DNA of 64,000 nt from Microbacterium allomyrinae (GTDB lineage Bacteria; Actinomycetota; Actinomycetes; Actinomycetales; Microbacteriaceae): assembly GCF_020682705.1 (NCBI RefSeq), contig NZ_JAGTTN010000005.1, positions 186,001 to 250,000 of the forward strand. Direction: 5' to 3'. The first letter of the stretch is position 1. Each line of letters begins with the position of its first letter. A model generated the notes under the pieces. The model ran no database searches, had not been told where the DNA came from, and worked only from the letters and a program-made list of their open reading frames with translations. The position numbers were made by a program, and so were the translations under genes. Below, one piece after another: positions 25,579-34,023 of the stretch.

Positions 25579-27486
25579 CTACGGGGTGACGATCGCGAAG
25601 TCCGGGTCGAACGCGTCGACGATCCCCGAATACGCAGCGATCGCGCTCGCGTCGCCGGATACCGCCACGGTGCCGTTCTCGATCAGCGCGGCTGCGGCCT
25701 TCGGCTGCACGAGCACGGCCACGAGCGCCGACTTGGGCCCGCTCACCGTCGCCTGCGCCCGCGGTGAGGAGCCCGGCCGGGCGTTGAGCACGCCGTGACG
25801 CACCCACATCGTCCATGTCTCGCCGCGGTCGGTGAACACGAAGTCGATGCGCAGGTCGGCGTCGGCCGCCGCGGCACCGTCGACGTGCACGGCGGCGAAG
25901 TCGAAGAGGATGTCGAGCGGCATCGCGAGGATCGTGTCGGGGCTCGCTGAGGCGAACCGGGCGGGAACGACACCGTCCCGCAGTTCCTTCGCGGCTGTGA
26001 GGTAGATGCCTCGCCACTGCGGCCCTTCGGCCTGGTAGCCGAGCTGCTCGTACGCGTCGGCCTGGAGGCCTCGCGCCTCGGCATCGTCGGCGTCGGCGAA
26101 CACGAGGGAATGCAGGATCTGCGCCGCCCACCGGTAGTCGCCCGCGTCGATGGCGCGATGCCCCTCGGCGAGGATCGCTTCGCGTCCGATCATCGCGACC
26201 AGGCGCTGGGCGGAATCGGCGGGCGTGTGCGGGTGCAGCGACACCGGGTCGCCGTCCCACATGCCGAGCTCCTTCGTGAACACCGCGCGCACGTCGTGGT
26301 GGAGCGTGCCGTGGTACCCGCGGTTGAACCAGCGTCGTCCGAGCGCCGGGGGCAGATCGACGACTTCGGCGGCTTCGAGGGGCGTGTAGCCCTGGTTCGC
26401 GAGGCGGAGTGCCTGGTCGTGGATGTACTTGTACGTGTCGCGCTGCGATTCGAGGAACTCGACGACCTTCTCGTTGCCCCACACCGGCCAGGTGTGCGGC
26501 CCGTAGTGCACCTCGACCTCGTCGCCCCAGCGCACGAGCGTCTCGTCGAGGTAGCGGGCGAAGTTGCGCGCGTCACGCGTGCGGGCGCCGCGGAGGGTCT
26601 GGATGTTGTGCAGCGAGTGGTTCGCATTCTCGGCGCACGTCAGGGCCTTGAGCTCGGGGATCCAGATGTGCATCTCCTCCGGCGCCTCGGTGTCGGGGGC
26701 GTAGAGGAACTCGAACGTCAACCCGGAGATCGTGCGGGTCTGGCCGGTCTCGGTGATCGGATCGGTCGGCGAGAGGTACGACACCGTGATGTTGTGCCCT
26801 CCGACCGACGCGATGCCGTTCGTGATCATCGCGTGCGGCCCGTTGTCGAGCAGGTTGCCGAACGCGTACGACGCGCGCCGGCTCATCGCGTTGCCGGCGA
26901 TGACGTTCTCGCCGATCGCGTACTTGTCGAACGAGGCGATCGTGCCGGGCGCGATGATCGGGACCTTGCCCGAGGCCACGTCGGCTTCGTCCACGACCCC
27001 CTTCACCCCGCCGTAGTGGTCGATGTGGGTGTGCGTGTAGATGACGGCGACGACCGGCTTGTCGGCGACGTGCTCGCGGTACAGCGCCAGGCCCGCCCGT
27101 GCCGGTTCGATGCCGGTCGTGCAGTCGATGATGATCAGCCCGTCGTCGCCCTCGACGATGGTGAGGTTGCCGATGTCGTTGTTGCGCACCTGGTGCAGCC
27201 GATCGGTCACCTTGTACAGGCCCGGCTGATAGATGAGCTGAGACTGCCGCCAGAGGCTGGGGTTCACGCTGTCGGGGGCGGGCGGGTCTCCTTCGAGGAA
27301 GGCGAACCGTTCGACGTCGTAGACGACCGCGCCGTCATCGTTCGTCAGTCGCCCGCCGGGAATCGGCGCGACGAGCCCGCGCCGCGCCGTCTCGAAGTCT
27401 TCGACGTCATCCATCGCGTAGCGCTCGAGCGCAGCCTTGTTCGCGGCGGCGGTCGCCGGGGTGGCGCCCTTCGGGTCGATGCTCAT
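25579..27486 (-). CDS. Alkyl sulfatase (SdsA1/Pisa1-like metallo-beta-lactamase fold), copy 1
   Basis: A 635-residue class III sulfatase that hydrolyses alkyl sulfate esters to alcohol and sulfate with a dizinc centre. Catalytic domain: SVNPSLWRQSQLI, the zinc motif THTHIDHYGG (near residue 180) and CAENANHSLHNIQTLRGA, then HTWPVWG. A helical dimerisation domain follows (LANQGYTPLEAAEVVDLPP; GYHGTLHHDVRAVF), and an SCP2-like C-terminal domain with a hydrophobic pocket. No signal peptide, so it acts in the cytoplasm. It lies between metY and metX, suggesting sulfate release for methionine synthesis. The ATG at 27486 replaces a longer frame with no homology. Confidence 0.92.
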   Translation of the reverse strand: MSIDPKGATPATAAANKAALERYAMDDVEDFETARRGLVAPIPGGRLTNDDGAVVYDVERFAFLEGDPPAPDSVNPSLWRQSQLIYQPGLYKVTDRLHQVRNNDIGNLTIVEGDDGLIIIDCTTGIEPARAGLALYREHVADKPVVAVIYTHTHIDHYGGVKGVVDEADVASGKVPIIAPGTIASFDKYAIGENVIAGNAMSRRASYAFGNLLDNGPHAMITNGIASVGGHNITVSYLSPTDPITETGQTRTISGLTFEFLYAPDTEAPEEMHIWIPELKALTCAENANHSLHNIQTLRGARTRDARNFARYLDETLVRWGDEVEVHYGPHTWPVWGNEKVVEFLESQRDTYKYIHDQALRLANQGYTPLEAAEVVDLPPALGRRWFNRGYHGTLHHDVRAVFTKELGMWDGDPVSLHPHTPADSAQRLVAMIGREAILAEGHRAIDAGDYRWAAQILHSLVFADADDAEARGLQADAYEQLGYQAEGPQWRGIYLTAAKELRDGVVPARFASASPDTILAMPLDILFDFAAVHVDGAAAADADLRIDFVFTDRGETWTMWVRHGVLNARPGSSPRAQATVSGPKSALVAVLVQPKAAAALIENGTVAVSGDASAIAAYSGIVDAFDPDFAIVTP

Positions 27487-27660
27487 TTCAAGCCCTTCTG
27501 GATGACGACCCGGAGCATCCGATGTGCACCGGGCGTGGCGTTCTTGCCGACAGTTTCTCGGGTGAGCTCCCATGCTGGCGCATCGCGGTGAGCGGGGCGA
27601 ACGGGCACGCCCAGGCGCCCCAGGATTTCATCCGGCGATCATGGAGCGCCGCGAGAACGA

Positions 27661-27708
27661 CGGATGCCCCGGCCCTGCGCTCCGAAGAGCACCGGGCCGA
27701 GGCATCCG
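27661..27708 (-). terminator. Hairpin after metY
   Basis: CGGATGCC-CGGCCC pairs with GGGCCG-GGCATCCG across an 18-nt loop (one bulge each side), 22 nt past the metY stop on the minus strand. The 244-bp gap from here to the sulfatase start otherwise contains no ORF or RNA signal I can identify; a ribosome site GAAGGG precedes the sulfatase ATG. Confidence 0.6.
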
Positions 27709-27729
27709 TACCGAGCCGGCAGACGCGCG

Positions 27730-29052
27730 TTACGCGCGGGCGGCCTCCGACACGCGACGCGCGGCCGCGAGAGCCTGCTCGAGGTCCGCCTTCAGGTCGT
27801 CGACGTTCTCGAGGCCGACCGAGAGGCGCACGAGGCCGGGCGTCACGCCCGTCGTGAGCTGCTGCTCGGGGGTCAGCTGCGAGTGGGTCGTGGACGCGGG
27901 GTGGATGACGAGCGAGCGCACGTCGCCGATGTTCGCGAGGTGGCTGAAGAGGGCGAGCGAGTTGACGAACTCACGGCCGGCCTCGACACCGCCCTTGAGC
28001 TCGAACGACAGCACCGCACCGACACCCTTGGGGGCGTAGTTGTTGGCGGCCGCGTACCAGGGGGAGGTGGGCAGGCCCGAATAGTTGACCGACGCGACGT
28101 CGGCCTGGTTCTCGAGCCACTCCGCGATCTCCTGCGCGTTCTGCACATGGCGCTCGACGCGCAGCGAGAGCGTCTCGATGCCCTGGATCAGCAGCCAGGC
28201 GCTGTTCGGCGAGATCGCCGCGCCCAGGTCGCGCAGCAGCTGCACGCGCGCCTTGATGATGTAGGCGAGGCCGTCGCCCACGGCTGCCGTGTACGACGCG
28301 CCGTGGTACGACGGGTCGGGAACGGTCAGGCCGGGGAACTTATCGACGTTCTCGGACCACTTGAAAGTGCCGCCGTCGACGATCACGCCGCCGATCGTGG
28401 TGCCGTGGCCGCCGAGGAACTTCGTCGCCGAGTGGATCACGATGTCGGCGCCGAACTCGAACGGCTTGATCAGGTACGGCGTCGCGATCGTGTTGTCGAC
28501 GATCAGCGGGATGCCGGACTCGTGGGCGACATCTGCGACGGTGCGGATGTCGAGCACGTTGATCTTCGGGTTTCCGATGGTCTCGGCGAAGAAGAGCTTG
28601 GTGTTGGGGCGGACGGCGCGTCGCCACTCCTCGGGGTCGTCCTGGTTCTCGACGAACGTGGTCTCGATGCCGAGCTTGGCGAGGGTGTACTTGAAGAGGT
28701 TGTAGGTGCCGCCGTAGATCGAGCTCGACGCGACGATGTGGTGGCCGGCCTCGGCGATGTTGAGGATGGCGAAGGTCGATGCGGCCTGGCCGCTCGCGAC
28801 GAGCAGGGCTCCGGTGCCGCCTTCGAGGGCGGCGAGGCGCTCCTCCACGACCGCCTGGGTCGGGTTCTGGATGCGCGTGTAGATGTTTCCGAACTCCGCC
28901 AGCGCGAACAGGTTCGCGGCGTGGTCGGCGTTGTCGAAGACGTACGACGTGGTCTGGTAGATCGGCGTCGCGCGAGCCTTCGTCACCGGATCGGGCTGGG
29001 CGCCGGAGTGGATCTGCTTGGTCTCGAAACGCCAGTTCTCGGGTGCCGACAT
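27730..29052 (-). CDS. metY: O-acetylhomoserine aminocarboxypropyltransferase (sulfhydrylase)
   Basis: A 440-residue PLP enzyme of the Cys/Met metabolism family, combining O-acetyl-homoserine with sulfide. Motifs: TPIYQTTSYVFDNADHAANL, YTRIQNPTQAVVEERLAALEGG, the PLP lysine in VIHSATKFLGGHGTTIGG (about residue 210) and C-terminal TGVTPGLVRLSVGLENVDDL. Length is typical of MetY (cystathionine gamma-synthases are about 380). Its partner MetX lies 3.4 kb downstream. The promoter region carries a dyad, described separately. Confidence 0.96.
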   Translation of the reverse strand: MSAPENWRFETKQIHSGAQPDPVTKARATPIYQTTSYVFDNADHAANLFALAEFGNIYTRIQNPTQAVVEERLAALEGGTGALLVASGQAASTFAILNIAEAGHHIVASSSIYGGTYNLFKYTLAKLGIETTFVENQDDPEEWRRAVRPNTKLFFAETIGNPKINVLDIRTVADVAHESGIPLIVDNTIATPYLIKPFEFGADIVIHSATKFLGGHGTTIGGVIVDGGTFKWSENVDKFPGLTVPDPSYHGASYTAAVGDGLAYIIKARVQLLRDLGAAISPNSAWLLIQGIETLSLRVERHVQNAQEIAEWLENQADVASVNYSGLPTSPWYAAANNYAPKGVGAVLSFELKGGVEAGREFVNSLALFSHLANIGDVRSLVIHPASTTHSQLTPEQQLTTGVTPGLVRLSVGLENVDDLKADLEQALAAARRVSEAARA

Positions 29053-29105
29053 GACTTGCTCCTGCGGGTTCGGATGCCGGGAGCAGGCGCCCCCAGCCGG
29101 GTTCG

Positions 29106-29136
29106 ACAGTACGGATGCCGCCGGTTGTCAACAACC
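29106..29136 (-). promoter_or_regulatory. metY promoter with operator-like dyad
   Basis: On the minus strand, TTGTTG and TACTGT are spaced 17 nt apart. A perfect dyad GGTTGT-TG-ACAACC (29123-29136) overlaps the -35 element. The transcript leader to the ATG would be about 50 nt, too short for a SAM-IV riboswitch. The dyad differs from the McbR consensus, so the regulator is unknown. Confidence 0.4.
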
Positions 29137-29217
29137 CGCGGGAAATGTGACGTAACCTCCCCGGGTGCGCGGAAGCGCGCGGAAGCGCGCGGGGCGGCCG
29201 CTGACGCCGGTTCTGGG

Positions 29218-29223
29218 TAGCGT
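29218..29223 (+). promoter_or_regulatory. -10 element of the SDR gene (leaderless)
   Basis: TAGCGT, then TGTCGT, then ATG at 29230. A 10-bp tandem repeat GGAAGCGCGC lies just upstream at 29171-29190. Confidence 0.5.
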
Positions 29224-29229
29224 TGTCGT

Positions 29230-30012
29230 ATGACGACAAGACGTGCGGTGGTGACCGGGGCGAGTTCGGGAATCGGTGAGGCTGCTGCGCGTGCGCTGCG
29301 CGCCAGCGGCTGGGACGTGGTGGCCGTGGCCCGCCGCGCCGACCGGCTCGCCGCCCTCGAAGTCGAGACGGGCGCCGTCGCGTTCGCGGCCGACCTCACC
29401 TCCGATGCAGATGTCGAGGCGCTCGCCGAGTTCCTCGCCGACTCCGGTCCCGTCCACGCGCTCGTGCAGGTCGCGGGGGGCGCGCGCGGCACTGAGCGTG
29501 TCGAGGACGCCCGCGTCGAGGACTGGCAGTGGATGTTCGAGGTCAACGTGCTCTCGGCCCAGCGGCTCGTCGCAGCGCTGCTGCCGCAGCTGCGCCGTGC
29601 CGCGGCATCCGACGGCCATGCCGACACGCTCTTCGTGACCTCCACCGCGGCGCAGACCGCGTACGCCGGCGGATCCGGCTACAACGCCACGAAGGCGGGG
29701 GAGTCGATGCTCGCGCACGTGCTGCGCCTCGAGCTCAACGGAGAGCCGATCCGCGTGATCGAGATCGCTCCGGGCATGGTCCACACGCCCGAGTTCACGC
29801 TCAACCGGCTGGGCGGCGACAGCCTGGCGGCCGAGCGCGTCTACGAGGGTGTCCAGAACCCCCTCACCGCGGGCGACGTCGCCGATGTGATCGCCTACGC
29901 CCTCAACGCGCCCGGGCACGTCAACCTCGATCTCGTGACGATGAGGCCGGTCGCCCAGTCCGCGCAGCACCTGCTGGCGCGCGGACCGCTGCGACCCCGC
30001 GGCGACCACTGA
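29230..30012 (+). CDS. Short-chain dehydrogenase/reductase (YdfG-like)
   Basis: A 260-residue classical SDR. It has the cofactor motif TGASSGIGEAA (about 9-19), the NADP-favouring basic residues AVARRADR after strand 2, active-site serine in VTSTAAQTAYAGGSGYNATKAG (S about 137, Y-x3-K) and IAPGMVHTPEF. These features match serine/3-hydroxyacid dehydrogenases such as YdfG. The substrate cannot be read from sequence. It is divergent from metY. Confidence 0.9.
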   Translation: MTTRRAVVTGASSGIGEAAARALRASGWDVVAVARRADRLAALEVETGAVAFAADLTSDADVEALAEFLADSGPVHALVQVAGGARGTERVEDARVEDWQWMFEVNVLSAQRLVAALLPQLRRAAASDGHADTLFVTSTAAQTAYAGGSGYNATKAGESMLAHVLRLELNGEPIRVIEIAPGMVHTPEFTLNRLGGDSLAAERVYEGVQNPLTAGDVADVIAYALNAPGHVNLDLVTMRPVAQSAQHLLARGPLRPRGDH

Positions 30013-30048
30013 CCAAGAGCGGATGCCTCGGCCGTCGCTCCTTCGCCG

Positions 30049-31581
30049 TCAGATGATCTGCGACTCGCCGGCGACGGCCTCGGCCGCGGGCTGTCCGGTC
30101 GCCGAGCCGGTCGAATCGTCGTCGGCGAACGCGACCTTCGGAACGAAGAACAGCAGCACGGCGGCGACGAACCCGCCCGCGGCGCAGATCGCCCACACCG
30201 CCATGTAGCCGCCCAGGGAGGCGGCGGTCTGGCTCGCGACCGTGCCGGCGCCGGCGGCCAGCACCACTCCGAAGATGGCCGACGCGAACGTGCCGCCGAT
30301 GGTCTTCGTGGTGTTGGTGAGCGCCGACGCGATGCCGGTCTGACCGTGCGGAGCGGCCGCGGCCGCAGCCGCCGGCAGCGCCCCGACCAGCGCGCCCGAG
30401 CCGATGCCTGCGATGGAGAGGTTCAGCAGCACCTGCCACAGCTCGGTGTGGAACGGCAGGAAGAGGGTGTATCCGATTCCGACGAGCGCCGAGGCGACGA
30501 TGAGGATGAGACGCGGGTTGGCGCGGCGCGAGGTCACGGCGAAGAGCACCGCGCCGATGATGAGCGAGACCAGGTAGATGCCGATCACGTTCGAGCGTCC
30601 GGTCGCGTCGAGCCCCAGGCCGTACCCGAGCGACGAGTCGGTGCCCGCGTACGTCGAGAGCGGTCCCTGCGCCCCGAGCAGACTGATGCCGACCAGGAAC
30701 GCCGTGATCTGCACCGGCCACATCTCGGGCCGCCGCAGGACCCGGATGTCGATGGCGGGATCGTCCTGACGCAGCTCGAACCGGACGAACCACACGAATA
30801 CCGCGACACCTGCGGCCAGCAGCGCGACCACCCACCACCAGGCGCCCGGGCCGAGGGCGAGTTCACCGATCATGCGCATGTAGACCAGCGCGCCGGTGAC
30901 GAGCAGCAACGCCCACGCGAGGATCACGAAGCCCCACGTGTCGAGCCGGCGGCCGGGCATCGGATCGGACTCCGGAACGAAGAACCAGATGACGAAGGCG
31001 ATGAGCGATACCGCGATCGCAGGCACCATCAGGGTGACGGTGAGATCGCCGCCCGTGGCGGCGAAGATGCGACCGGCCGCGAGAGCGCCGATGATCGCCC
31101 CCGCCTGGAGCCCGACGACGAGCAGACCCGCCGCGCGCCGCGTCATCGAGGTGCCCCGGTTCTGACGCCGACCGCGTTCGAAGATGAGGGCGATCTCCAG
31201 CGGCAGCCACACCACGTAGAAGCCCTGCAGTGCCCAGGCGATCAGGAAGCTCCAGAAATCACCGGCGAACACGAGCCACCAGCTCGCCGCCGCGGTGAGG
31301 ATCGCCGCGACGAGCAGGATCCGCTTGTGCCCGTACATGTCGCCGAGCTTCGCGAGAACCGGGACGACGAGCGCCGACAGCAGCAGCTGCGCCGCCTCGA
31401 ACCAGTTCACGTCGGAGTCGTGGATGCCCAGCGAGGTGACGATGTCGCTGAACAGCGGGACGTAGAACCCCTGCAGGATGCCGCTGGTCACCTCGACGAG
31501 CACGAACCAGCCGATCAGACCGGCGGTGATGCCGAGGGCGGAGCCGCGGAAGCGGTCGACGGTGGAGGATGCTCGGGACAC
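30049..31581 (-). CDS. MFS transporter (DHA2-like, 14-helix range)
   Basis: A 510-residue major facilitator. It has 12-14 hydrophobic segments, the loop 2-3 motif GDMYGHKRILL and PLEIALIFERGR, with a central insertion between helices 6 and 7. A long Ala-rich loop (PAAAAAAAPHGQ) precedes GIASALTNTTKTIGGTFASA, typical of DHA2 drug exporters. The C-terminal tail is hydrophilic and acidic. It converges on the SDR gene with 36 bp between stops. Substrate unknown. Confidence 0.85.
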   Translation of the reverse strand: MSRASSTVDRFRGSALGITAGLIGWFVLVEVTSGILQGFYVPLFSDIVTSLGIHDSDVNWFEAAQLLLSALVVPVLAKLGDMYGHKRILLVAAILTAAASWWLVFAGDFWSFLIAWALQGFYVVWLPLEIALIFERGRRQNRGTSMTRRAAGLLVVGLQAGAIIGALAAGRIFAATGGDLTVTLMVPAIAVSLIAFVIWFFVPESDPMPGRRLDTWGFVILAWALLLVTGALVYMRMIGELALGPGAWWWVVALLAAGVAVFVWFVRFELRQDDPAIDIRVLRRPEMWPVQITAFLVGISLLGAQGPLSTYAGTDSSLGYGLGLDATGRSNVIGIYLVSLIIGAVLFAVTSRRANPRLILIVASALVGIGYTLFLPFHTELWQVLLNLSIAGIGSGALVGALPAAAAAAAPHGQTGIASALTNTTKTIGGTFASAIFGVVLAAGAGTVASQTAASLGGYMAVWAICAAGGFVAAVLLFFVPKVAFADDDSTGSATGQPAAEAVAGESQII

Positions 31582-31588
31582 GACGGCG

Positions 31589-31594
31589 AGGATA
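31589..31594 (-). promoter_or_regulatory. -10 element of the DHA2-like MFS gene (leaderless)
   Basis: The minus strand reads TATCCT, then CGCCGTC, then GTG at 31581. Confidence 0.5.
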
Positions 31595-31665
31595 CCCCAC
31601 GTCCTCAGCGTGCATCGGGTCTCGCTGCGCGGAGCCTCGGGCCACGCGGTCGGCTGCGCTCGCCT

Positions 31666-31671
31666 TACGCT
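31666..31671 (+). promoter_or_regulatory. Candidate -10 of the phosphoribosyltransferase-ung transcript
   Basis: TACGCT, leaving a leader of about 23 nt that contains the GGAGGG ribosome site before GTG 31701. Confidence 0.4.
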
Positions 31672-31700
31672 GGAGGCAACCCGACGAGGAGGGCGTACCT

Positions 31701-32195
31701 GTGGAGAACGCGACGATCGAACGCGAGACGCTGACGTGGGACGGATTCGGTGCGGCCTGCCGTGACATCGCCCGCGCGATCGTCGTGGACGGCTTCATCC
31801 CCGAGGTGGTGGTCGCCATCGCCCGGGGAGGCCTGCTCCCGGCCGGCGCGATCGCATACGGTCTGGGCGTCAAGAACTGCGGCGCGATCAACGTCGAGTT
31901 CTACACCGGGATCGGGACCGTTCTCGACGCACCCGAGGTCTTGCCGCCAGAACTCGACATGACCTATCTCGACGGGCGGCGGGTGCTGCTGGTCGACGAC
32001 GTCGCCGACAGCGGACGCACCCTCGCCCTCGCGGTGCGGCTCCTGCAGGAGCGGGGCGCCGAGGTGCGCTCGGCAGTCATCTACACGAAGCCGACGACGA
32101 TGGTGCAGCCCGACTACGCGTACGCCGATACCGGTCTGTGGATCGACTTTCCCTGGTCGTTCCAGGGAACGGTGCTCGACGAGGCCGCGCACTGA
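31701..32195 (+). CDS. Purine-type phosphoribosyltransferase
   Basis: A 164-residue PRT-fold enzyme. The PRPP loop [15 protein letters not shown] is clear near residue 100, and the N-terminal [20 protein letters not shown] is the pyrophosphate loop. Xanthine or guanine is the likely base from the overall likeness to Gpt-type proteins, but this is not certain. The GTG at 31701 has GGAGGG in good position; upstream in-frame codons are not conserved. The ung gene follows 4 nt after the stop. Confidence 0.85.
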   Translation: MENATIERETLTWDGFGAACRDIARAIVVDGFIPEVVVAIARGGLLPAGAIAYGLGVKNCGAINVEFYTGIGTVLDAPEVLPPELDMTYLDGRRVLLVDDVADSGRTLALAVRLLQERGAEVRSAVIYTKPTTMVQPDYAYADTGLWIDFPWSFQGTVLDEAAH

Positions 32196-32199
32196 CGCC

Positions 32200-32916
32200 A
32201 TGAGCAGGTCGCTCTCCGAACTCGCCGACACGGGCCTGATCGACTCCGACTGGGCAGAGGCGCTCAGCCCCGTCGCACCCGACATCGCCGCGCTCGGCGA
32301 GCGCCTGCGCGCCGAGGTCGCTGCCGGACGCTCCTACCTGCCCGCAGGCGAACGCGTGCTGCGGGCATTCCAGCGACCGCTGTCGGGCGTCAAGGTGCTC
32401 GTCGTCGGTCAGGACCCGTATCCGACGCCGGGGCATCCGATCGGCCTCTCGTTCGCGGTCGACGCTCACGTGCGCCCGCTGCCGCGGAGCCTGTCCAACA
32501 TCTATCAGGAGCTGGAAGCCGATCTCGGTGTGCCCCGTGCCGTGCACGGAGACCTCTCGGCCTGGAGCGACCAGGGCGTCATGCTCCTCAACCGCGTGCT
32601 CACCGTCGCGCCGGGCGAGCCGGCGTCCCATCGCGGCTGGGGCTGGGAGAAGGTGACCGAGCACGCGATCCGCACGCTCGTCGCCCGCGATCAGCCGCTC
32701 GTTGCGATCCTGTGGGGGCGGGATGCCGCGAATCTGCGTCCGCTCCTGGGCGCCACCCCGACCGTCGAGTCCGCGCACCCGTCACCGCTGTCGGCGCGCC
32801 GGGGCTTCTTCGGCTCGCGACCCTTCTCGCGCACGAACGATCTGCTCGCCGAGCAGGGCGCCGCGCCGGTGGACTGGGCGCTGCCGGCCTCGATCGACCA
32901 GATCCTCCCGGCGTAG
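32200..32916 (+). CDS. ung: Uracil-DNA glycosylase, family 1
   Basis: A 238-residue Ung that removes uracil from DNA. The water-activating loop is [20 protein letters not shown] (catalytic Asp about residue 71), followed by [29 protein letters not shown] and the DNA-intercalation loop [16 protein letters not shown]. It starts 4 nt after the phosphoribosyltransferase stop, so it is probably cotranscribed, without a strong ribosome site. Its TAG stop also forms the beginning of the next promoter. Confidence 0.96.
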   Translation: MSRSLSELADTGLIDSDWAEALSPVAPDIAALGERLRAEVAAGRSYLPAGERVLRAFQRPLSGVKVLVVGQDPYPTPGHPIGLSFAVDAHVRPLPRSLSNIYQELEADLGVPRAVHGDLSAWSDQGVMLLNRVLTVAPGEPASHRGWGWEKVTEHAIRTLVARDQPLVAILWGRDAANLRPLLGATPTVESAHPSPLSARRGFFGSRPFSRTNDLLAEQGAAPVDWALPASIDQILPA

Positions 32917-32919
32917 GCT
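32914..32919 (+). promoter_or_regulatory. -10 element of the GNAT gene, overlapping the ung stop codon
   Basis: TAGGCT, whose first three bases are the ung stop codon, then GTCGGC and ATG at 32926. Confidence 0.5.
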
Positions 32920-32925
32920 GTCGGC

Positions 32926-33567
32926 ATGCTCGAGGAGGAATACGACAGGGATCGGCGCCGGCTGCCTCAGCATCTGCGGCGCCGGCCGGAGCCCGAACGC
33001 GACTTCTCGTACGCGATCCGCCCCGTCGAGGACCGTGACATCCCCGACATCCGCGAGATCTACAACCACTACGTCACCAACTCCGTCGTCACCTTCGACG
33101 AGGACACCTGGTCGGTCGCGCAGTGGCGCAAGAAGCGCGAGCATCTTCGCAAGCTCGGTCTGCCGTTCCTGGTCGCGGAGTCGCCCACCGGACAGGTGCT
33201 CGGCTACGCGCTGGTGCAGCCGATGTCGAGCAAATCCGCGTACCGGTTCTCGGTCGAGAACTCGATCTACCTCGGGCAGGCGGCCACCGGCAAGGGGCTG
33301 GGTCGTGCACTGCTGGTGGCACTGATCGAGGCGTGCGAGCAGGCCGGCATCCGGCAGATGGTCGCGGTGATCAGCGACAAGGGCGCCGAAGGCTCGGTGG
33401 CGCTGCACGAGAAGCTCGGCTTCGTCGAGGTGGGGCGCATGGGCCGGGTCGGGTTCAAGTTCGGGCGCTGGCTGGGCACGATCTCCATGCAGAAGGCGCT
33501 CACACCGGTGAAGAAGAGCGCCGCCAAGAAGGCCCCCGCGAAGAAGAGGGGCCTCTTCGGGCGCTGA
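32926..33567 (+). CDS. GNAT acetyltransferase related to phosphinothricin/L-amino-acid acetyltransferases
   Basis: A 213-residue protein. Its core (about 30-195) follows the PAT/MnaT pattern: AIRPVEDRDIPDIREIYNHY, SVENSIYLGQAATGKGLGRALL (acetyl-CoA loop), MVAVISDKG, ALHEKLGF and VGFKFGRWL. Family members N-acetylate methionine sulfoximine, phosphinothricin or amino acids. A charged N-terminal segment (EEEYDRDRRRLPQHLRRRPE) and a C-terminal tail KKSAAKKAPAKKRG are unlike standard PATs. The tail resembles histone H1-like Lys/Ala repeats common in actinobacterial nucleic-acid-binding proteins. Confidence 0.85.
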   Translation: MLEEEYDRDRRRLPQHLRRRPEPERDFSYAIRPVEDRDIPDIREIYNHYVTNSVVTFDEDTWSVAQWRKKREHLRKLGLPFLVAESPTGQVLGYALVQPMSSKSAYRFSVENSIYLGQAATGKGLGRALLVALIEACEQAGIRQMVAVISDKGAEGSVALHEKLGFVEVGRMGRVGFKFGRWLGTISMQKALTPVKKSAAKKAPAKKRGLFGR

Positions 33568-34023
33568 TCAGCGCCCGGGGCGCTCGGCGTCGGGCGAGGC
33601 GGTCGCGCCACTGTTCCACGAGCGCACCGCGTCGACCAGTTCGCGCCAGGCTCCGGTGACCTGGTCCTCGGCGAGCTCGGCCTCACGGCGGTCGGCGGCG
33701 CCGGCGGAAGGGTCGGACCAGCGCGCGCGGATCCACCAGACGAATCCGTCCGCGATGGGTGATTGCTGCGCCCGCTCGGCAACGAGCCCCTTGTCGCCCG
33801 GCTCGTTCGGGTGCGCGGCGATCGCGGGCGCGTCGTCCCACGGGCAGCGGTCGAGCAGAACGATCCACTCGGATGCCTGGTCCTCGGGGGGTTGCGCGCT
33901 CCAGCGGCGCGTGAGCCCGGCGAAGCCCCCGGTGCGTGCGACGTCGACCTCGACGGCGGGTTCGGGAGTCGCGGCGGGCGCGGACGGTCCCTGGCCGCGG
34001 TCAGTGCGTGGTGTCTGGTCCAT
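33568..34023 (-). CDS. Emfourin-type protealysin inhibitor
   Basis: A 151-residue cytoplasmic protein with no signal peptide. The RTGGFAGLTRRW segment (about 30-41) and the later DGFVWWIRARW match emfourin, the slow-binding inhibitor of protealysin-like M4 proteases encoded beside them. Here the start lies inside the end of the M4 protease gene (23-bp overlap, same strand), the order reported for protealysin operons. Pro/Ala-rich ends flank the core. It stops 1 bp after the convergent GNAT gene. Confidence 0.8.
   Translation of the reverse strand: MDQTPRTDRGQGPSAPAATPEPAVEVDVARTGGFAGLTRRWSAQPPEDQASEWIVLLDRCPWDDAPAIAAHPNEPGDKGLVAERAQQSPIADGFVWWIRARWSDPSAGAADRREAELAEDQVTGAWRELVDAVRSWNSGATASPDAERPGR

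Noticed and set aside
29053..29105. SAM riboswitch in the metY leader
   Set aside because: The predicted leader is about 50 nt with no conserved SAM-I/SAM-IV core, so it is too short.
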